Source of the DNA: CAWDLX01 sp963753485
GTDB taxonomy: Bacteria; Actinomycetota; Actinomycetes; Mycobacteriales; Micromonosporaceae
DNA length: 64,000 bases
Direction of reading: 5' to 3'
NCBI GenBank assembly: GCA_963753485.1
Contig: CAVWCL010000001.1
Span: forward strand, 620,001-684,000
This document shows positions 33,261-42,216 of this stretch, one piece after another (position 1 is the first letter of the stretch; each line of letters begins with the position of its first letter). The notes under the pieces are model-generated. The model made no database searches. It saw only the letters and a list, made by a program, of their open reading frames with translations, and was not told the DNA's origin. Position numbers and translations under genes: made by a program.

Positions 33261-34221
33261 CCAGCCCGGCGTAGAGCCGGGCGATGACATCCTCGATCTC
33301 CGGCTCCTGGACCGACACGTCGCGCAGCGAGCCGATGGCAGCCAGCTGGGCGAGCAGCTGCCCGGCGGTGGCCGTGGTGCCCTCCAGGGTGTAGGTCAGC
33401 ACGCGCCCGCCGGAGGTGCTCGACTCGACGATCACGCCCGGCAGGACGACTGGCTGGCTCAGCGGCTCGTCCAGCTCGACCACCACCCGCCGGCGGGAGC
33501 CGTACCGCTCGTGCAGGTCGGCCAGGGTGCCGTCGTGGACCACCCGCCCGTGATCGATGACGACCAACCGGCGGCAGAGCCGCTCGATGTCGGACAGGTC
33601 GTGTGTGGTCAGCACCACGGTGGTGTCGCCGGCGTCGCGCAGCTCGGCGAGGAACGCCCGCACCGCCTGCTTGCTCACCACGTCCAGGCCGATCGTCGGC
33701 TCATCCAGGAAGAGCACCTCGGGCCCGTGCAGCAGGGCCACCGCCAGCTCACCCCGCATGCGCTGGCCGAGCGAGAGCTGGCGCACCGGCGTGTCCAGGA
33801 ACACGTCCAGGTCGAGGTCGCGGCGCAACCGCGCCAACCGGGCCGCGTGCGCAGCGGCGGGCACCCGCCAGATGTGGCGGGCCAGGTCGAACGAGTCCCG
33901 CAGCGGCAGGTCCCACCACAGCTGGGACCGCTGGCCGAACACGACCCCGACCCGCGAGGCGAGGCGCCGGCGCTGGCGCACCGGGATCAGGCCGCACACC
34001 CGCACCTCGCCGGCGGTGGGCATCAGCACCCCGGTCAGCATCTTCAAGGTGGTGGACTTGCCGGCGCCGTTGGGCCCGAGGTAGCCCACCAGTTCCCCCC
34101 GCGCCACCCGCAGGTCGACACCGTCCACAGCGGACACGATCTCCCGGGTACGCCGCAGACGGCTCACCTTCCGGGTCACCACGAACTCCTTGCGCAGCCC
34201 GCGGGTCTCGATGACGCTCAC
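33244..34221 (-). CDS. ABC exporter ATP-binding protein
   Basis: A 325-residue ATPase of the ABC-2 exporter group. Walker A GPNGAGKST, signature LSLGQRMRGE, Walker B VLFLDEPTIGLD and switch histidine in LTTHDLSD are intact. It has a C-terminal domain of about 85 residues. In this group the adjacent permeases are of the ABC2_membrane_6 (DUF990) type, and that is the case here. GTG 34221 overlaps the permease stop by four bases. The substrate is unknown. Confidence 0.9.
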   Translation of the reverse strand: MSVIETRGLRKEFVVTRKVSRLRRTREIVSAVDGVDLRVARGELVGYLGPNGAGKSTTLKMLTGVLMPTAGEVRVCGLIPVRQRRRLASRVGVVFGQRSQLWWDLPLRDSFDLARHIWRVPAAAHAARLARLRRDLDLDVFLDTPVRQLSLGQRMRGELAVALLHGPEVLFLDEPTIGLDVVSKQAVRAFLAELRDAGDTTVVLTTHDLSDIERLCRRLVVIDHGRVVHDGTLADLHERYGSRRRVVVELDEPLSQPVVLPGVIVESSTSGGRVLTYTLEGTTATAGQLLAQLAAIGSLRDVSVQEPEIEDVIARLYAGLASGAP

Positions 34222-35030
34222 GAGCCCGTGCTCCGGTAGTGCCGGACCCCGCTGCGCCAGACCAGTGCGGCCAGCACGCTCGCCAGGCCGGCCACCGCCG
34301 GCGATGACCAGGCCACCCAGGACGGTAGCCCGATCGGGTCGACCCGGCCGAGCAGCGCCAGCGCCGGATAGTACGCCACGAAGGCGAACCCGACGGCGTA
34401 GGCGAAGAGCCCCCGGAACACTCCGCTGTAGACGGTCACCGGGTAGGAGGCGAAATCGCGCCCGCCGTAGGTGAAGCCGTTGGCGAACTCGCCCGATTCG
34501 ATCCACCAGAACGCCACCGTGGCCGTGGTGACGAAGAGCGCGGCGTAGAAGACGCCGCCGGCCAGCGGGGCGAGGACGACCAGCGCCACCCGGGCCGGCG
34601 TCCATTGCACGCCGGCCCTGGCCAGCGCCAGGCCGAGCACGGTGCTGGCGACGACGATCCGGGTCGCCCGCCGGATCGTGAAGTCCAGCGCCACCAGCTG
34701 GCCGAGCACCGACATCGGGCGCACCAGGACCGCGTCGAGGCGGCCCTCGCGGACGTAGGTGCGGATCCGTTCGACATTGCCGACGGCGAGATCGGCCAGC
34801 GCGAAGCCGGTGGCCGCGAGAGCGTACATCAGCACCACCTCTACCTGGGCGAACCCGGCCAGGGTCCGGGTGACCCGGAACACGGCGAGGATGGTGAGCA
34901 CCTCGACCACCGGCACCAACCCGTTGCCCAGCATGTCCATGGTGAAGGAGGCGCGGTAGGACGCCTGGCCGCGCACCTGCGCGCTCAGCAGCCGGCGGTA
35001 GACGCCGACGCGGGCAACGAGCTCAGCCAC
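34218..35030 (-). CDS. ABC-2-type exporter permease (DUF990-like), first subunit
   Basis: A 270-residue six-helix permease. The segments SAQVRGQASYRASFTMDML, TYVREGRLDAVLVRPMSVLGQL and WIESGEFANGFTYGGRDFA are characteristic of this permease family. GTG 35030 overlaps the stop of the second permease by eight bases, so ATPase and two permeases form one transcript in the order permease, permease, ATPase. The transported compound cannot be inferred. Confidence 0.88.
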   Translation of the reverse strand: MAELVARVGVYRRLLSAQVRGQASYRASFTMDMLGNGLVPVVEVLTILAVFRVTRTLAGFAQVEVVLMYALAATGFALADLAVGNVERIRTYVREGRLDAVLVRPMSVLGQLVALDFTIRRATRIVVASTVLGLALARAGVQWTPARVALVVLAPLAGGVFYAALFVTTATVAFWWIESGEFANGFTYGGRDFASYPVTVYSGVFRGLFAYAVGFAFVAYYPALALLGRVDPIGLPSWVAWSSPAVAGLASVLAALVWRSGVRHYRSTGS

Positions 35031-35889
35031 CCTGCACCACCAGTCGACGCTCGGCCCGGCGCTGGACCCACCAGCAGAGGGTGAGGATCGCCACGGCCCA
35101 GGCCAGCTGCCCGACCACCACACCGGCGAGCGCCGGCGTGGTTGACCGCTCCACCAGCACGTCCAGCGGTGCCTGCATGACCGACGGGAACGGGGTCGCG
35201 ATCCACACCGTCCACACCAGCCACGATGGCAGGAAATGCAGGGGGAAGGTCAGGCCGACCAACAGGGAGCTGGCGAAGTTGGCCAGCATGGTGACGCCAC
35301 GGATGTCGAACAGCCAGAATCCGGTGGCGTTGACCAGGTAGCGGATGCCGAACGAGACCACCACCGCGAGCACCGCCGAGACCACGAAGAGCGGGTAGGT
35401 GACCACCCGGTGCGGCACGTACAGGTCGAAGAAGATGCCACCGACCACGAACGGCACCACGAACCGGGTCAGGGTGGCGTAGCCGGCCCGGCCCAGGTCG
35501 ACGGCGAGGTAGCTGGTGACCGGGTGTAGCGGCCGCAGCAGGTCGGCGACGACGTCACCGGTGCGGATCCGGTCGGCCAACTCGGTCCACCCCCACAGCA
35601 GGACCACGCCGATGAGGCCCTGGGACGCCCAGCAGTAGGTGACCAGCTGGGCCGGGTCGTAGCCACCGGCCCGGCCGGTCGCGGCCGCCGCCGCGAGCAG
35701 GACGTAACAGCGCAGGAAACCGAAGACGCAGTTGGTGAACGTCGACGCCGCGGTGGCCTGGCGATAGGTCGAGTAGCGCCGGAAGCCGGCGGCCGCGAGC
35801 GCGAGCAGGGTCCGGGCCGCCGGGTAAGGGCCGGTCTCCGATTCGTGAGCTACGGTGGCAAGATCGGCGCTCACGCCGTAACCTCCCAT
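35023..35889 (-). CDS. ABC-2-type exporter permease (DUF990-like), second subunit
   Basis: A 288-residue six-helix permease with the same family pattern (FRRYSTYRQATAASTFTN, RIRTGDVVADLLRPLHPV, FDIRGVTMLANFASSLLVG). It is the first gene of the exporter unit. Start ATG 35889 is chosen; a frame extension to 35916 and a GTG a few codons later are alternatives. Divergent from the WG-repeat gene across about 115 bases. Confidence 0.86.
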   Translation of the reverse strand: MGGYGVSADLATVAHESETGPYPAARTLLALAAAGFRRYSTYRQATAASTFTNCVFGFLRCYVLLAAAAATGRAGGYDPAQLVTYCWASQGLIGVVLLWGWTELADRIRTGDVVADLLRPLHPVTSYLAVDLGRAGYATLTRFVVPFVVGGIFFDLYVPHRVVTYPLFVVSAVLAVVVSFGIRYLVNATGFWLFDIRGVTMLANFASSLLVGLTFPLHFLPSWLVWTVWIATPFPSVMQAPLDVLVERSTTPALAGVVVGQLAWAVAILTLCWWVQRRAERRLVVQGG

Positions 35890-36004
35890 CGCAGCCGGCG
35901 TCGCGACTCTACCCACGGCTACAGTTGGGTCGCCGACCCTTTTCTGGGACGCGGACCGGTCATCGGGGGTTGCCGGGCAGATCGACGACGAGGTGAGGCG
36001 GACG

Positions 36005-37663
36005 GTGAGCGACGACCGCTACGACGAGCGGCCGGATCGCCCGGCGTGGGCGGCAGTGCCCACGATGCCCTGGAAGCGCGTGCAGCCGGCGGAGCGACGA
36101 GACACCGGCACCGCGCCGTCATCCCCTCGGGAGCGCGACCCCCGCGAGCGCGACCCGTACGAACGCGACCCCCACCAGCGCGACCCGTATGAGCGGGAGC
36201 GGCGCGAGCCTGACCCGTATGAGGCGGAGCGCCGCTACCAGCCGGATGAGGATGACTCCTACCGTCCACGCCGGGCCGCGGAGGACGAGGAGGAACACCT
36301 CAGCCGGCATGCGGCCGACGACGCGATGTCGCGGGTGGCGGAGGCCGAGCCGGTCACCGACCCGGAGGCGGCCCTGGCCGCGGTCCACCTCGACTACGAC
36401 CGGCACACTCTCTACGAGCAGCCGCAGAACGTCTACGAGCTCTACCGCATCCGGGACGCGCTCACGGGGAAGATCGACGCGGCCACCGACAACCCCAGCC
36501 GGGCCCGGCTGCTCGGCCTGCGAGCCGTGGTCGCCCGGATCCTCGGCGACCAGCGCCAGGCCCACGCCGACGCCAAGATGGCCCTGGTGCACGCCGAGGC
36601 CACCGGCCAGTTGCGCCGGATCGCGGTGGCCCAGTCCCGGCTGGCCAACGTCCTGGTCCGGCTCGGACAGCTGGACGAGGCGGACCGGCTCTTCACCCAG
36701 GCCAACTCGCCGGAGCTGCCCGACCGCCTGCGCGCCACCATCCACCACTACGCCGGCAAATGCGCGTTCGAGCAGAACCGCTACATCGAGGCGTGTCAAC
36801 ATTTTGAGAAGGCGCTCGAGCTGCGCCGCGACGGCGACCCGGAGCTGGTGGCCGCGACCGAGATCGCTCTTGACGCCCTCTTCAGCCGGGTGGCTGAGCG
36901 CGGCTGGGGCCCGTACCCGCGCAGCCGCGACGAGATCCTGCTGACCCACCGCCCGCCGACGCCCACCTTCAATGAGCAGGTGGACCGGTGGGGGTACGCC
37001 GACGCGGGCGGCAACTGGCCGGTGCCGCCGCAGTTCGCCGACGTCCAGCCCTTCCGCGACGGCGTCGCCTGGGTCCGCCCGGTCGGCATCGAGACCTGGG
37101 GCCTGATCGACGAGGCCGGCCGGATCCTCATCGATCCGCGGCGCGGGTTTCTCGGCGTCGGCAGCTTCTCCGACGGGCTCGCCTGGGTGTCCGCCGACGG
37201 ACAGGGTGGCTGGGATGCCATCGACAAGTCCGGCCGGCTGGTCATCAAGGGCGGCTTCGACGACGTCCGGCCGTTCCGCCGCGGGATCGCCATCGTTCGC
37301 CAGCGCGGCAAGTGGGGCGCGGTCGAGAGCAACGGCCGCCTCGCCGTCCAGTTCGCCTTCGATGTCTTCGCCACCGGCCTCGCCGATGGCCGGTATGTCG
37401 AGGGCTTCACCGACGAGGGCCTCGCGATCGTCGAGGTGGGCGGCCGCAAGGGGGTCATCGACCGCACCGGCCGGGTCCTGGTGCCTCTCGCCTACCCGAC
37501 CGTGGTGATCCATCCGGTGGCCTTCCTCTTCACCGACGCCAGTCACCGGTGGGGCGCGATCGCCCGAAACGGGCAGCCCCTGGTGAACCCGGTCCACCCG
37601 AGCCGATCGTCGCTCACCGACGAGCTGGAGCTCCTGCTCGCCGACACCCGCCCCATGCTCTGA
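36005..37663 (+). CDS. WG-repeat protein with TPR-like middle and Arg/Asp-repeat N-terminus
   Basis: A 552-residue cytoplasmic protein in three parts. Residues 1-110 are disordered and highly charged, with a tandem RDPYE-type pentapeptide (about 43-75). Residues 120-300 are helical and look like TPR units (RRIAVAQSRLANVLVRLGQL, then EQNRYIEACQHFEKALELRR). Residues 320-545 hold at least five WG/KWG beta repeats (WGYADAGG, WGLIDEAG, WDAIDKSG, WGAVESNG, KGVIDRTG, WGAIARNG). WG repeats are thought to mediate protein binding. GTG 36005 follows an AGGCGG. Function unknown. Confidence 0.85.
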   Translation: MSDDRYDERPDRPAWAAVPTMPWKRVQPAERRDTGTAPSSPRERDPRERDPYERDPHQRDPYERERREPDPYEAERRYQPDEDDSYRPRRAAEDEEEHLSRHAADDAMSRVAEAEPVTDPEAALAAVHLDYDRHTLYEQPQNVYELYRIRDALTGKIDAATDNPSRARLLGLRAVVARILGDQRQAHADAKMALVHAEATGQLRRIAVAQSRLANVLVRLGQLDEADRLFTQANSPELPDRLRATIHHYAGKCAFEQNRYIEACQHFEKALELRRDGDPELVAATEIALDALFSRVAERGWGPYPRSRDEILLTHRPPTPTFNEQVDRWGYADAGGNWPVPPQFADVQPFRDGVAWVRPVGIETWGLIDEAGRILIDPRRGFLGVGSFSDGLAWVSADGQGGWDAIDKSGRLVIKGGFDDVRPFRRGIAIVRQRGKWGAVESNGRLAVQFAFDVFATGLADGRYVEGFTDEGLAIVEVGGRKGVIDRTGRVLVPLAYPTVVIHPVAFLFTDASHRWGAIARNGQPLVNPVHPSRSSLTDELELLLADTRPML

Positions 37664-37691
37664 CCCGCCGGAGGGTCGTTAGGGTTCGGTC

Positions 37692-38690
37692 ATGGAGTTT
37701 CGTCACCTCGGCGCGTCCGGGATGCAGGTCAGCGAGATCTCGTACGGCAACTGGATCACCCACGGCTCGCAGGTCGAGGAGGAGGCGGCCACCGCCTGCG
37801 TCCGGGCCGCACTGGACCTGGGTATCACCACGTTCGACACCGCCGACGTCTACGCGGGAACCAAGGCCGAGGCCGTCCTCGGTCGGGCGTTGGCCGGCGA
37901 GCGCCGGTCCGCACTGGAGATCTTCACCAAGGTGTACTGGCCCACCGGGCCGGGACGAAACGACCGCGGACTGTCCCGCAAACACATCATGGAGTCCATC
38001 AACGGATCGCTGCGCCGGCTGCAGACCGACTACGTCGACCTCTACCAGGCGCACCGCTACGACTACGCGACCCCGCTCGAGGAGACCATGACGGCCTTCG
38101 CCGACGTGGTCCGCGCCGGCAAGGCGCTCTACATCGGGGTCTCGGAGTGGCGGGCGGAGCAGATCCGGGCCGCGCACGCCCTCGCCCGGGAGCTGAACGT
38201 GCCGCTGGTGTCGAACCAGCCGCAGTACTCGATGCTGTGGCGGGTCATCGAGGCGGAGGTGGTGCCGGCATCCGAGGAGCTCGGCCTCGGCCAGATCGTC
38301 TGGTCGCCGATGGCGCAGGGCGTGCTCACCGGCAAGTACCTGCCCGGCCAGCCGCCGCCGCCAGGTTCCCGGGCCACCGACGACAAGTCCGGCGCTGGTT
38401 TCATCGCCCGGCTGCTCGCCGACGACGTGCTCGCCGCGGTGCAGCGCCTGCGCCCGCTGGCCGACCAGGCCGGTCTGAGCATGGCGCAGCTGGCCATCGC
38501 ATGGGTGCTGCAGAACCCGAACGTGTCCTCGGCCATCGTCGGCGCCACCAGGCCGTCGCAGCTCGAGGAGAACGTGGTCGCCAGCGGGGTACGGCTGGAC
38601 GCGGATCTGCTCAAGGCGATCGACGAGGCGCTGGGGAAGATCGTCGAACGGGACCCGGCGAAGACCGAGAGCCCGGCCGAGCGGCCCTGA
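37692..38690 (+). CDS. Aldo/keto reductase
   Basis: A 332-residue NADPH-dependent oxidoreductase (TIM barrel) of the group related to potassium-channel beta subunits. The catalytic tetrad is visible: D49 and Y54 (FDTADVYAGT), K80 (IFTKVY) and H121 (YQAHRYD). SPMAQGVLTGKY and the cofactor segment SSAIVGATRPSQLEEN are typical of the group. The physiological substrate is unknown. ATG 37692 lies 28 bases after the WG-repeat gene, so the two may be co-transcribed. Confidence 0.9.
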   Translation: MEFRHLGASGMQVSEISYGNWITHGSQVEEEAATACVRAALDLGITTFDTADVYAGTKAEAVLGRALAGERRSALEIFTKVYWPTGPGRNDRGLSRKHIMESINGSLRRLQTDYVDLYQAHRYDYATPLEETMTAFADVVRAGKALYIGVSEWRAEQIRAAHALARELNVPLVSNQPQYSMLWRVIEAEVVPASEELGLGQIVWSPMAQGVLTGKYLPGQPPPPGSRATDDKSGAGFIARLLADDVLAAVQRLRPLADQAGLSMAQLAIAWVLQNPNVSSAIVGATRPSQLEENVVASGVRLDADLLKAIDEALGKIVERDPAKTESPAERP

Positions 38691-38702
38691 CCCGGGTCGG
38701 CG

Positions 38703-39494
38703 TCAGGTCCAGAACTGGAAGACGCCGCGGCCGAAGGTGGCCAGATCGAACGGCAGCCCGATCAGGTCGCAGACAACCGAGACCACCAGGAAGAAGATCT
38801 GGTTGATGCGCGGCTCGAAGAGCAGCGCGAAGAGCAGGATCATCCCGTACGGCGCGAACAGGTCGAACCGCCGGTCCCACGGCTCGGTCAGCCACGGGCG
38901 CAGCGCGTTGCCGCCGTCCAGGCCCGGTATCGGCAGGATGTTGAGCAGCGCCGCGGTGAGCTGCAGGAAGCCCAGAAACGCCAGCCCGGCCCAGAATTCC
39001 AGGTGCGCGAAGACGTCGACCCCGGCCAGGAACGGCACCGCGATCAGCACCGCGAAGATCAGATTGACCGCCGGGCCGGCCACGCTGATCAGGGTCTGGC
39101 GCAGCTTGGTACGCACCGCGTGCTGGTCGATCCAGACCGCACCGCCGGGCAGCCCGATGCCGCCGAGCAACAGGATGACGATCGGCAGGACGATGGACAG
39201 GATCGGGTGGGCGTACTTGAGCGGGTTCAACCGCAGGTACCCGCGGGCGGCCACGTTCGTGTCCCCACCGAGGTAGGCGAGCAGCGCGTGGGCGTACTCG
39301 TGCAGGGAGAGCGAGACCAGCCAGCCGGCGACCACGAACAGAAACACGTCGAGATCGACGCTGCCCACGTTCGACCAGGCCATCGCACCGGTGCCGAGGC
39401 ACACCGCGACCAGCAGGAGGAAGATCGGCGACGGCCGGAACGCGCCCCGGGAGGCACCGACGCCCAGACGCCGGCCCGACCACCGGTCGACCAT
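38703..39494 (-). CDS. Site-2-protease-type zinc metalloprotease (M50)
   Basis: A 263-residue, about six-helix intramembrane protease-like protein. The zinc motif HEYAH (in SLSLHEYAHALLAYLGGD) and the second motif NILPIPGLDGGNALRP (third ligand aspartate) are intact. No PDZ or CBS domain. Natural substrates are unknown; related enzymes cleave anti-sigma factors or signal peptides in the membrane. The start is ATG 39494 or the preceding GTG 39497, overlapping the stop of the small gene upstream, so the two are coupled. Confidence 0.88.
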   Translation of the reverse strand: MVDRWSGRRLGVGASRGAFRPSPIFLLLVAVCLGTGAMAWSNVGSVDLDVFLFVVAGWLVSLSLHEYAHALLAYLGGDTNVAARGYLRLNPLKYAHPILSIVLPIVILLLGGIGLPGGAVWIDQHAVRTKLRQTLISVAGPAVNLIFAVLIAVPFLAGVDVFAHLEFWAGLAFLGFLQLTAALLNILPIPGLDGGNALRPWLTEPWDRRFDLFAPYGMILLFALLFEPRINQIFFLVVSVVCDLIGLPFDLATFGRGVFQFWT

Positions 39495-39694
39495 CACTCA
39501 CCCGCCGGCAACAGGCTCATCCGGTACTCCACCCGATCGTCCTCGACCAGGACAGCCGTAACCACACCGGCCGAGACGAGGTCGCGCCAACTCTGGCCGA
39601 GCCACGACTCGGCATCGGACTGGCTGGGGAAGGACTCGCTGGGGCCGGTCTGCTGCTCTCCGTGCGCGCCCTCGTACCGCCAGATCCACCCCAT
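39494..39694 (-). CDS. Small conserved actinobacterial protein of unknown function
   Basis: A 66-residue protein beginning MGWIWRYE and containing SQSDAESWLGQSWRDL and VEYRMSLLPAGE. I recognise this as a small family widespread in actinobacteria but know of no function. It has no membrane segment. It is translationally coupled to the M50 protease gene by an overlapping stop/start (TGATG). Confidence 0.75.
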   Translation of the reverse strand: MGWIWRYEGAHGEQQTGPSESFPSQSDAESWLGQSWRDLVSAGVVTAVLVEDDRVEYRMSLLPAGE

Positions 39695-39769
39695 CGTTGC
39701 GTCCCTTCGTCGCGGCCGCCGCCCACTCCCGACGCGGCAACAGTAGTCGCGGCACTTTAGGGTACGGGG

Positions 39770-40396
39770 ATGTCGGCGGGTACGGGCATGTCGGCAGGAC
39801 CGGGCGGGTTGACGGGTCTTGGTGGGTCGGCGGGTCCGGGCCGGGCGGCGGGTCCGGGCCGGGCGGCGTGGCGGCGAGCCCTGGTGCTCGGTGGCATCCG
39901 GTCGGGCAAGTCCGAGTTCGCGGAGCGCCTGCTCGGCTCGACCCTGCCGGTGCGCTACCTGGCGACCGCCCGGCGCAGCGAGCACGATCCGGAGTGGAAT
40001 GCCCGCCTGGACGCGCACCGGGCGCGCCGGCCGGCGGGGTGGCGCACGGTGGAGCTGGGCGACCGTCCGTTGGAACTGCCCGGTCTGATCGCCGGCGGCG
40101 GCCCCGGGGCCGTCCTCGTCGACGACCTCGGCACCTGGGTGTCGGCCGTGATGGAGATCACCGCTGCGCCGGCGCTACCGGGCGTCTCGGATCGCCTGGC
40201 CGCAGCGGTACGGATGAGCCCGGTGCCGGTGGTGCTCGTCAGTCCCGAGGTCGGACTCTCGCTGGTGCCACTGACCGACGCGGGCCGCCGCTTCGCCGAC
40301 GCCATCGGCGCCCTGAATCGGGCAATTGCCGCGGATTGCGACGCTGTCGTGCTGGTCGTGGCGGGCAACGCCGTGCCGGTCAAAGGCAGGCTATAG
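39770..40396 (+). CDS. cobU: Adenosylcobinamide kinase / cobinamide-phosphate guanylyltransferase
   Basis: A 208-residue CobU that phosphorylates adenosylcobinamide and adds GMP in cobalamin nucleotide-loop assembly. The P-loop GGIRSGKSEFAE (about 41-52), the histidine guanylylation region RLDAHRARRPAGWRTVE and LVDDLGTWVSAVME are conserved. The first 35 residues are a Gly-rich low-complexity stretch encoded by short DNA repeats, so a later start is possible. First of a cobU-cobT-like-cobS run. Confidence 0.9.
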   Translation: MSAGTGMSAGPGGLTGLGGSAGPGRAAGPGRAAWRRALVLGGIRSGKSEFAERLLGSTLPVRYLATARRSEHDPEWNARLDAHRARRPAGWRTVELGDRPLELPGLIAGGGPGAVLVDDLGTWVSAVMEITAAPALPGVSDRLAAAVRMSPVPVVLVSPEVGLSLVPLTDAGRRFADAIGALNRAIAADCDAVVLVVAGNAVPVKGRL

Positions 40397-40422
40397 CGCT
40401 CCGGCCCGGGTACCCTGACGCC

Positions 40423-42216
40423 GTGCAGCCCACGGCCGAACTCTCGTCAACGGCCCTCGTTGGTGCCGACATCCAGCCCGGGATGGTGCTCCCGCTGCCC
40501 GACGACGCCGCGGCGGCGGCCGCGCGCGAACGCCTGACCACGGTCGACATCGGTGTCAGCGCACCCACGTTCGCCGCGTTGGGGATGCTGGCCGAGGCGG
40601 TCAGCTTCGTCGCCGGTGTGCAGGCAACGGCGTACCCGCGCCCGCTGCTCTCCATCCGGGTCGTGCTGCTCACCGGCTCGCATGCCGGCGGTGTCATCGC
40701 CGGACCCTCACCCGATCCGCGCAACGCTGCGCCGCTGCACCACCTCGCCATCGCCGCCGGAGCCGGGGTCGTCACCCTGGAATGGCAGCCGGCGTCGGCG
40801 GCGATCGAGCTCGAGGACGCGATCACCCCGGAGCAGATGGACGCGGCGCTGCGGGCCGGCTGGGACGAGGCGGAGCGGGCCGCCGACGAGGGCATCGAGC
40901 TGCTCGTGCTCGCGGCCGGCGGACCCGGCGCCGCGACCGCGGCGGCGGCCGTGGTCGCCGCCATCACCGGGGTCGAGCCGACGATGCTGCTCTCCCGGGT
41001 GGTCACGCCGGCCGGCTACTACGACGACAACGCCTGGATGACCCGCTGCCTCGCCCTGCGCGACGCGCTGCACCGGGTACGCCAGCGCGACGGCGACCCG
41101 CGTACCGTGCTCGCCGCCCTGGGCGGGGCCGACCTCGCCGCCGCCACCGGGCTCATCCTCGGCGCGGCGAGCCGGCGGACGCCGGTGATGATCGATGGTC
41201 CGGTCGGGGCTGCGGCCGCGTTGCTCGCCAACGACTTCTCCTCCCAGTCGCGCAGCTGGATCGTGCTGCCGGACACCGCCCGGCACCCAGCCGTCCGGCT
41301 CGCGGCCGACACTCTGCAACTGCGCCCGTGGCTCGACCTCTGCCTCGACCTGGGTGAGGGTGCGGTGTCACTGATCGCGCTGCCCCTGATGCAGACCGCG
41401 CTCACCCTGGCCGGCGCCGGTGAGGAGGTCGAGCCGCAGCCGCTGACCCACTACGACTCCTCCGGCAACCAGGTCTTCGTCGGGGTGGCGAAGGCGGTCG
41501 AGCCGGCCGACGAGGACGAGGCGGCCGAGCGGGAGCCGTACACCGGATCCACTCTGGAGACCTCCCCGGTCGTCTACGCATCGGAGCAGGTTGGCGCACC
41601 AGCCGACGCCCCGGTCGGTAAGGCTGAGCCGGCCGCCAAGGCTGAGCCGGCCGCGAAGCCCGAGCCGGCGGCAAAGGCTGTGCCGGCGGGCGCGGACGCC
41701 CCGGCCAAGGGCGCGCCACCACCGGCGGCCGATGCCACAAAGCCCGGCGGACCCAAGGCGCCGACCCGGACCGCGACGAAGCCGCCGGTCAAGGCGGCGA
41801 CCAGGCCGGCGCCGGCCGCGAAGCAGCCCGTGAAGCCGCCCGTGAAGAGCGCCCCACCCAAGGCCGAACCAGCCAAGGCCGAACCAGCCAACGCCGAACC
41901 AGCCAACGCCGAACCAGCCAACGCCGAACCGCCCAAGGCCGAACCAGCCAACGCCGAGCCAGCCAAGGGGGAGCCGGCCCGGACCGATCGGGTCAAGGTC
42001 GCCCCGGCGGCAAACCCGGACGCGGCCGGCAAGGATCGGCCGAGCAAGCAGCCGGCAGCCGCCACCGAGCTTGCCCGGCCCGACCCGACAACGCAGACGC
42101 CAGCAAAGGGGCAATCGTCGGAGGCGACCTCGACGGAGGGGGCGTCGAAGGAGGGAGCCGGGGCCAAGGACGCCGAAGCTGCGCCCGGCCCTCCTCGCCC
42201 GCGCAAGCGCACCTGA
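40423..42216 (+). CDS. cobT: CobT-like nicotinate-nucleotide:dimethylbenzimidazole phosphoribosyltransferase with long Ala/Pro tail
   Basis: A 597-residue protein. Residues 40-345 follow the CobT fold: THdxGVSAPTFA-like start, MIDGPVGAAAALLA region and LDLCLDLGEGAVSLIALPLM, which keeps the general-base glutamate position (GEG). The usual GEMGIGNTT motif is missing; AAGGPGAATAAAAV occupies that place. Residues 380-597 are a Lys/Ala/Pro/Glu low-complexity tail with a repeated AEPAN pentapeptide. Position between cobU and cobS supports the CobT role: joining the lower base ribotide. GTG 40423. Activity may be altered. Confidence 0.78.
   Translation: MQPTAELSSTALVGADIQPGMVLPLPDDAAAAAARERLTTVDIGVSAPTFAALGMLAEAVSFVAGVQATAYPRPLLSIRVVLLTGSHAGGVIAGPSPDPRNAAPLHHLAIAAGAGVVTLEWQPASAAIELEDAITPEQMDAALRAGWDEAERAADEGIELLVLAAGGPGAATAAAAVVAAITGVEPTMLLSRVVTPAGYYDDNAWMTRCLALRDALHRVRQRDGDPRTVLAALGGADLAAATGLILGAASRRTPVMIDGPVGAAAALLANDFSSQSRSWIVLPDTARHPAVRLAADTLQLRPWLDLCLDLGEGAVSLIALPLMQTALTLAGAGEEVEPQPLTHYDSSGNQVFVGVAKAVEPADEDEAAEREPYTGSTLETSPVVYASEQVGAPADAPVGKAEPAAKAEPAAKPEPAAKAVPAGADAPAKGAPPPAADATKPGGPKAPTRTATKPPVKAATRPAPAAKQPVKPPVKSAPPKAEPAKAEPANAEPANAEPANAEPPKAEPANAEPAKGEPARTDRVKVAPAANPDAAGKDRPSKQPAAATELARPDPTTQTPAKGQSSEATSTEGASKEGAGAKDAEAAPGPPRPRKRT
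41860..41970 (+). repeat. 15-bp coding minisatellite in the cobT-like gene
   Basis: About seven tandem copies of a 15-bp unit (GCCGAACCAGCCAAC and close variants) encode AEPAN/AEPAK pentapeptides. Several neighbouring copies are identical at the DNA level, suggesting recent slippage. Confidence 0.85.

Noticed and set aside
39695..39769. Cobalamin riboswitch before cobU
   Set aside because: Only 75 bases are available and no B12-box-like sequence is visible.
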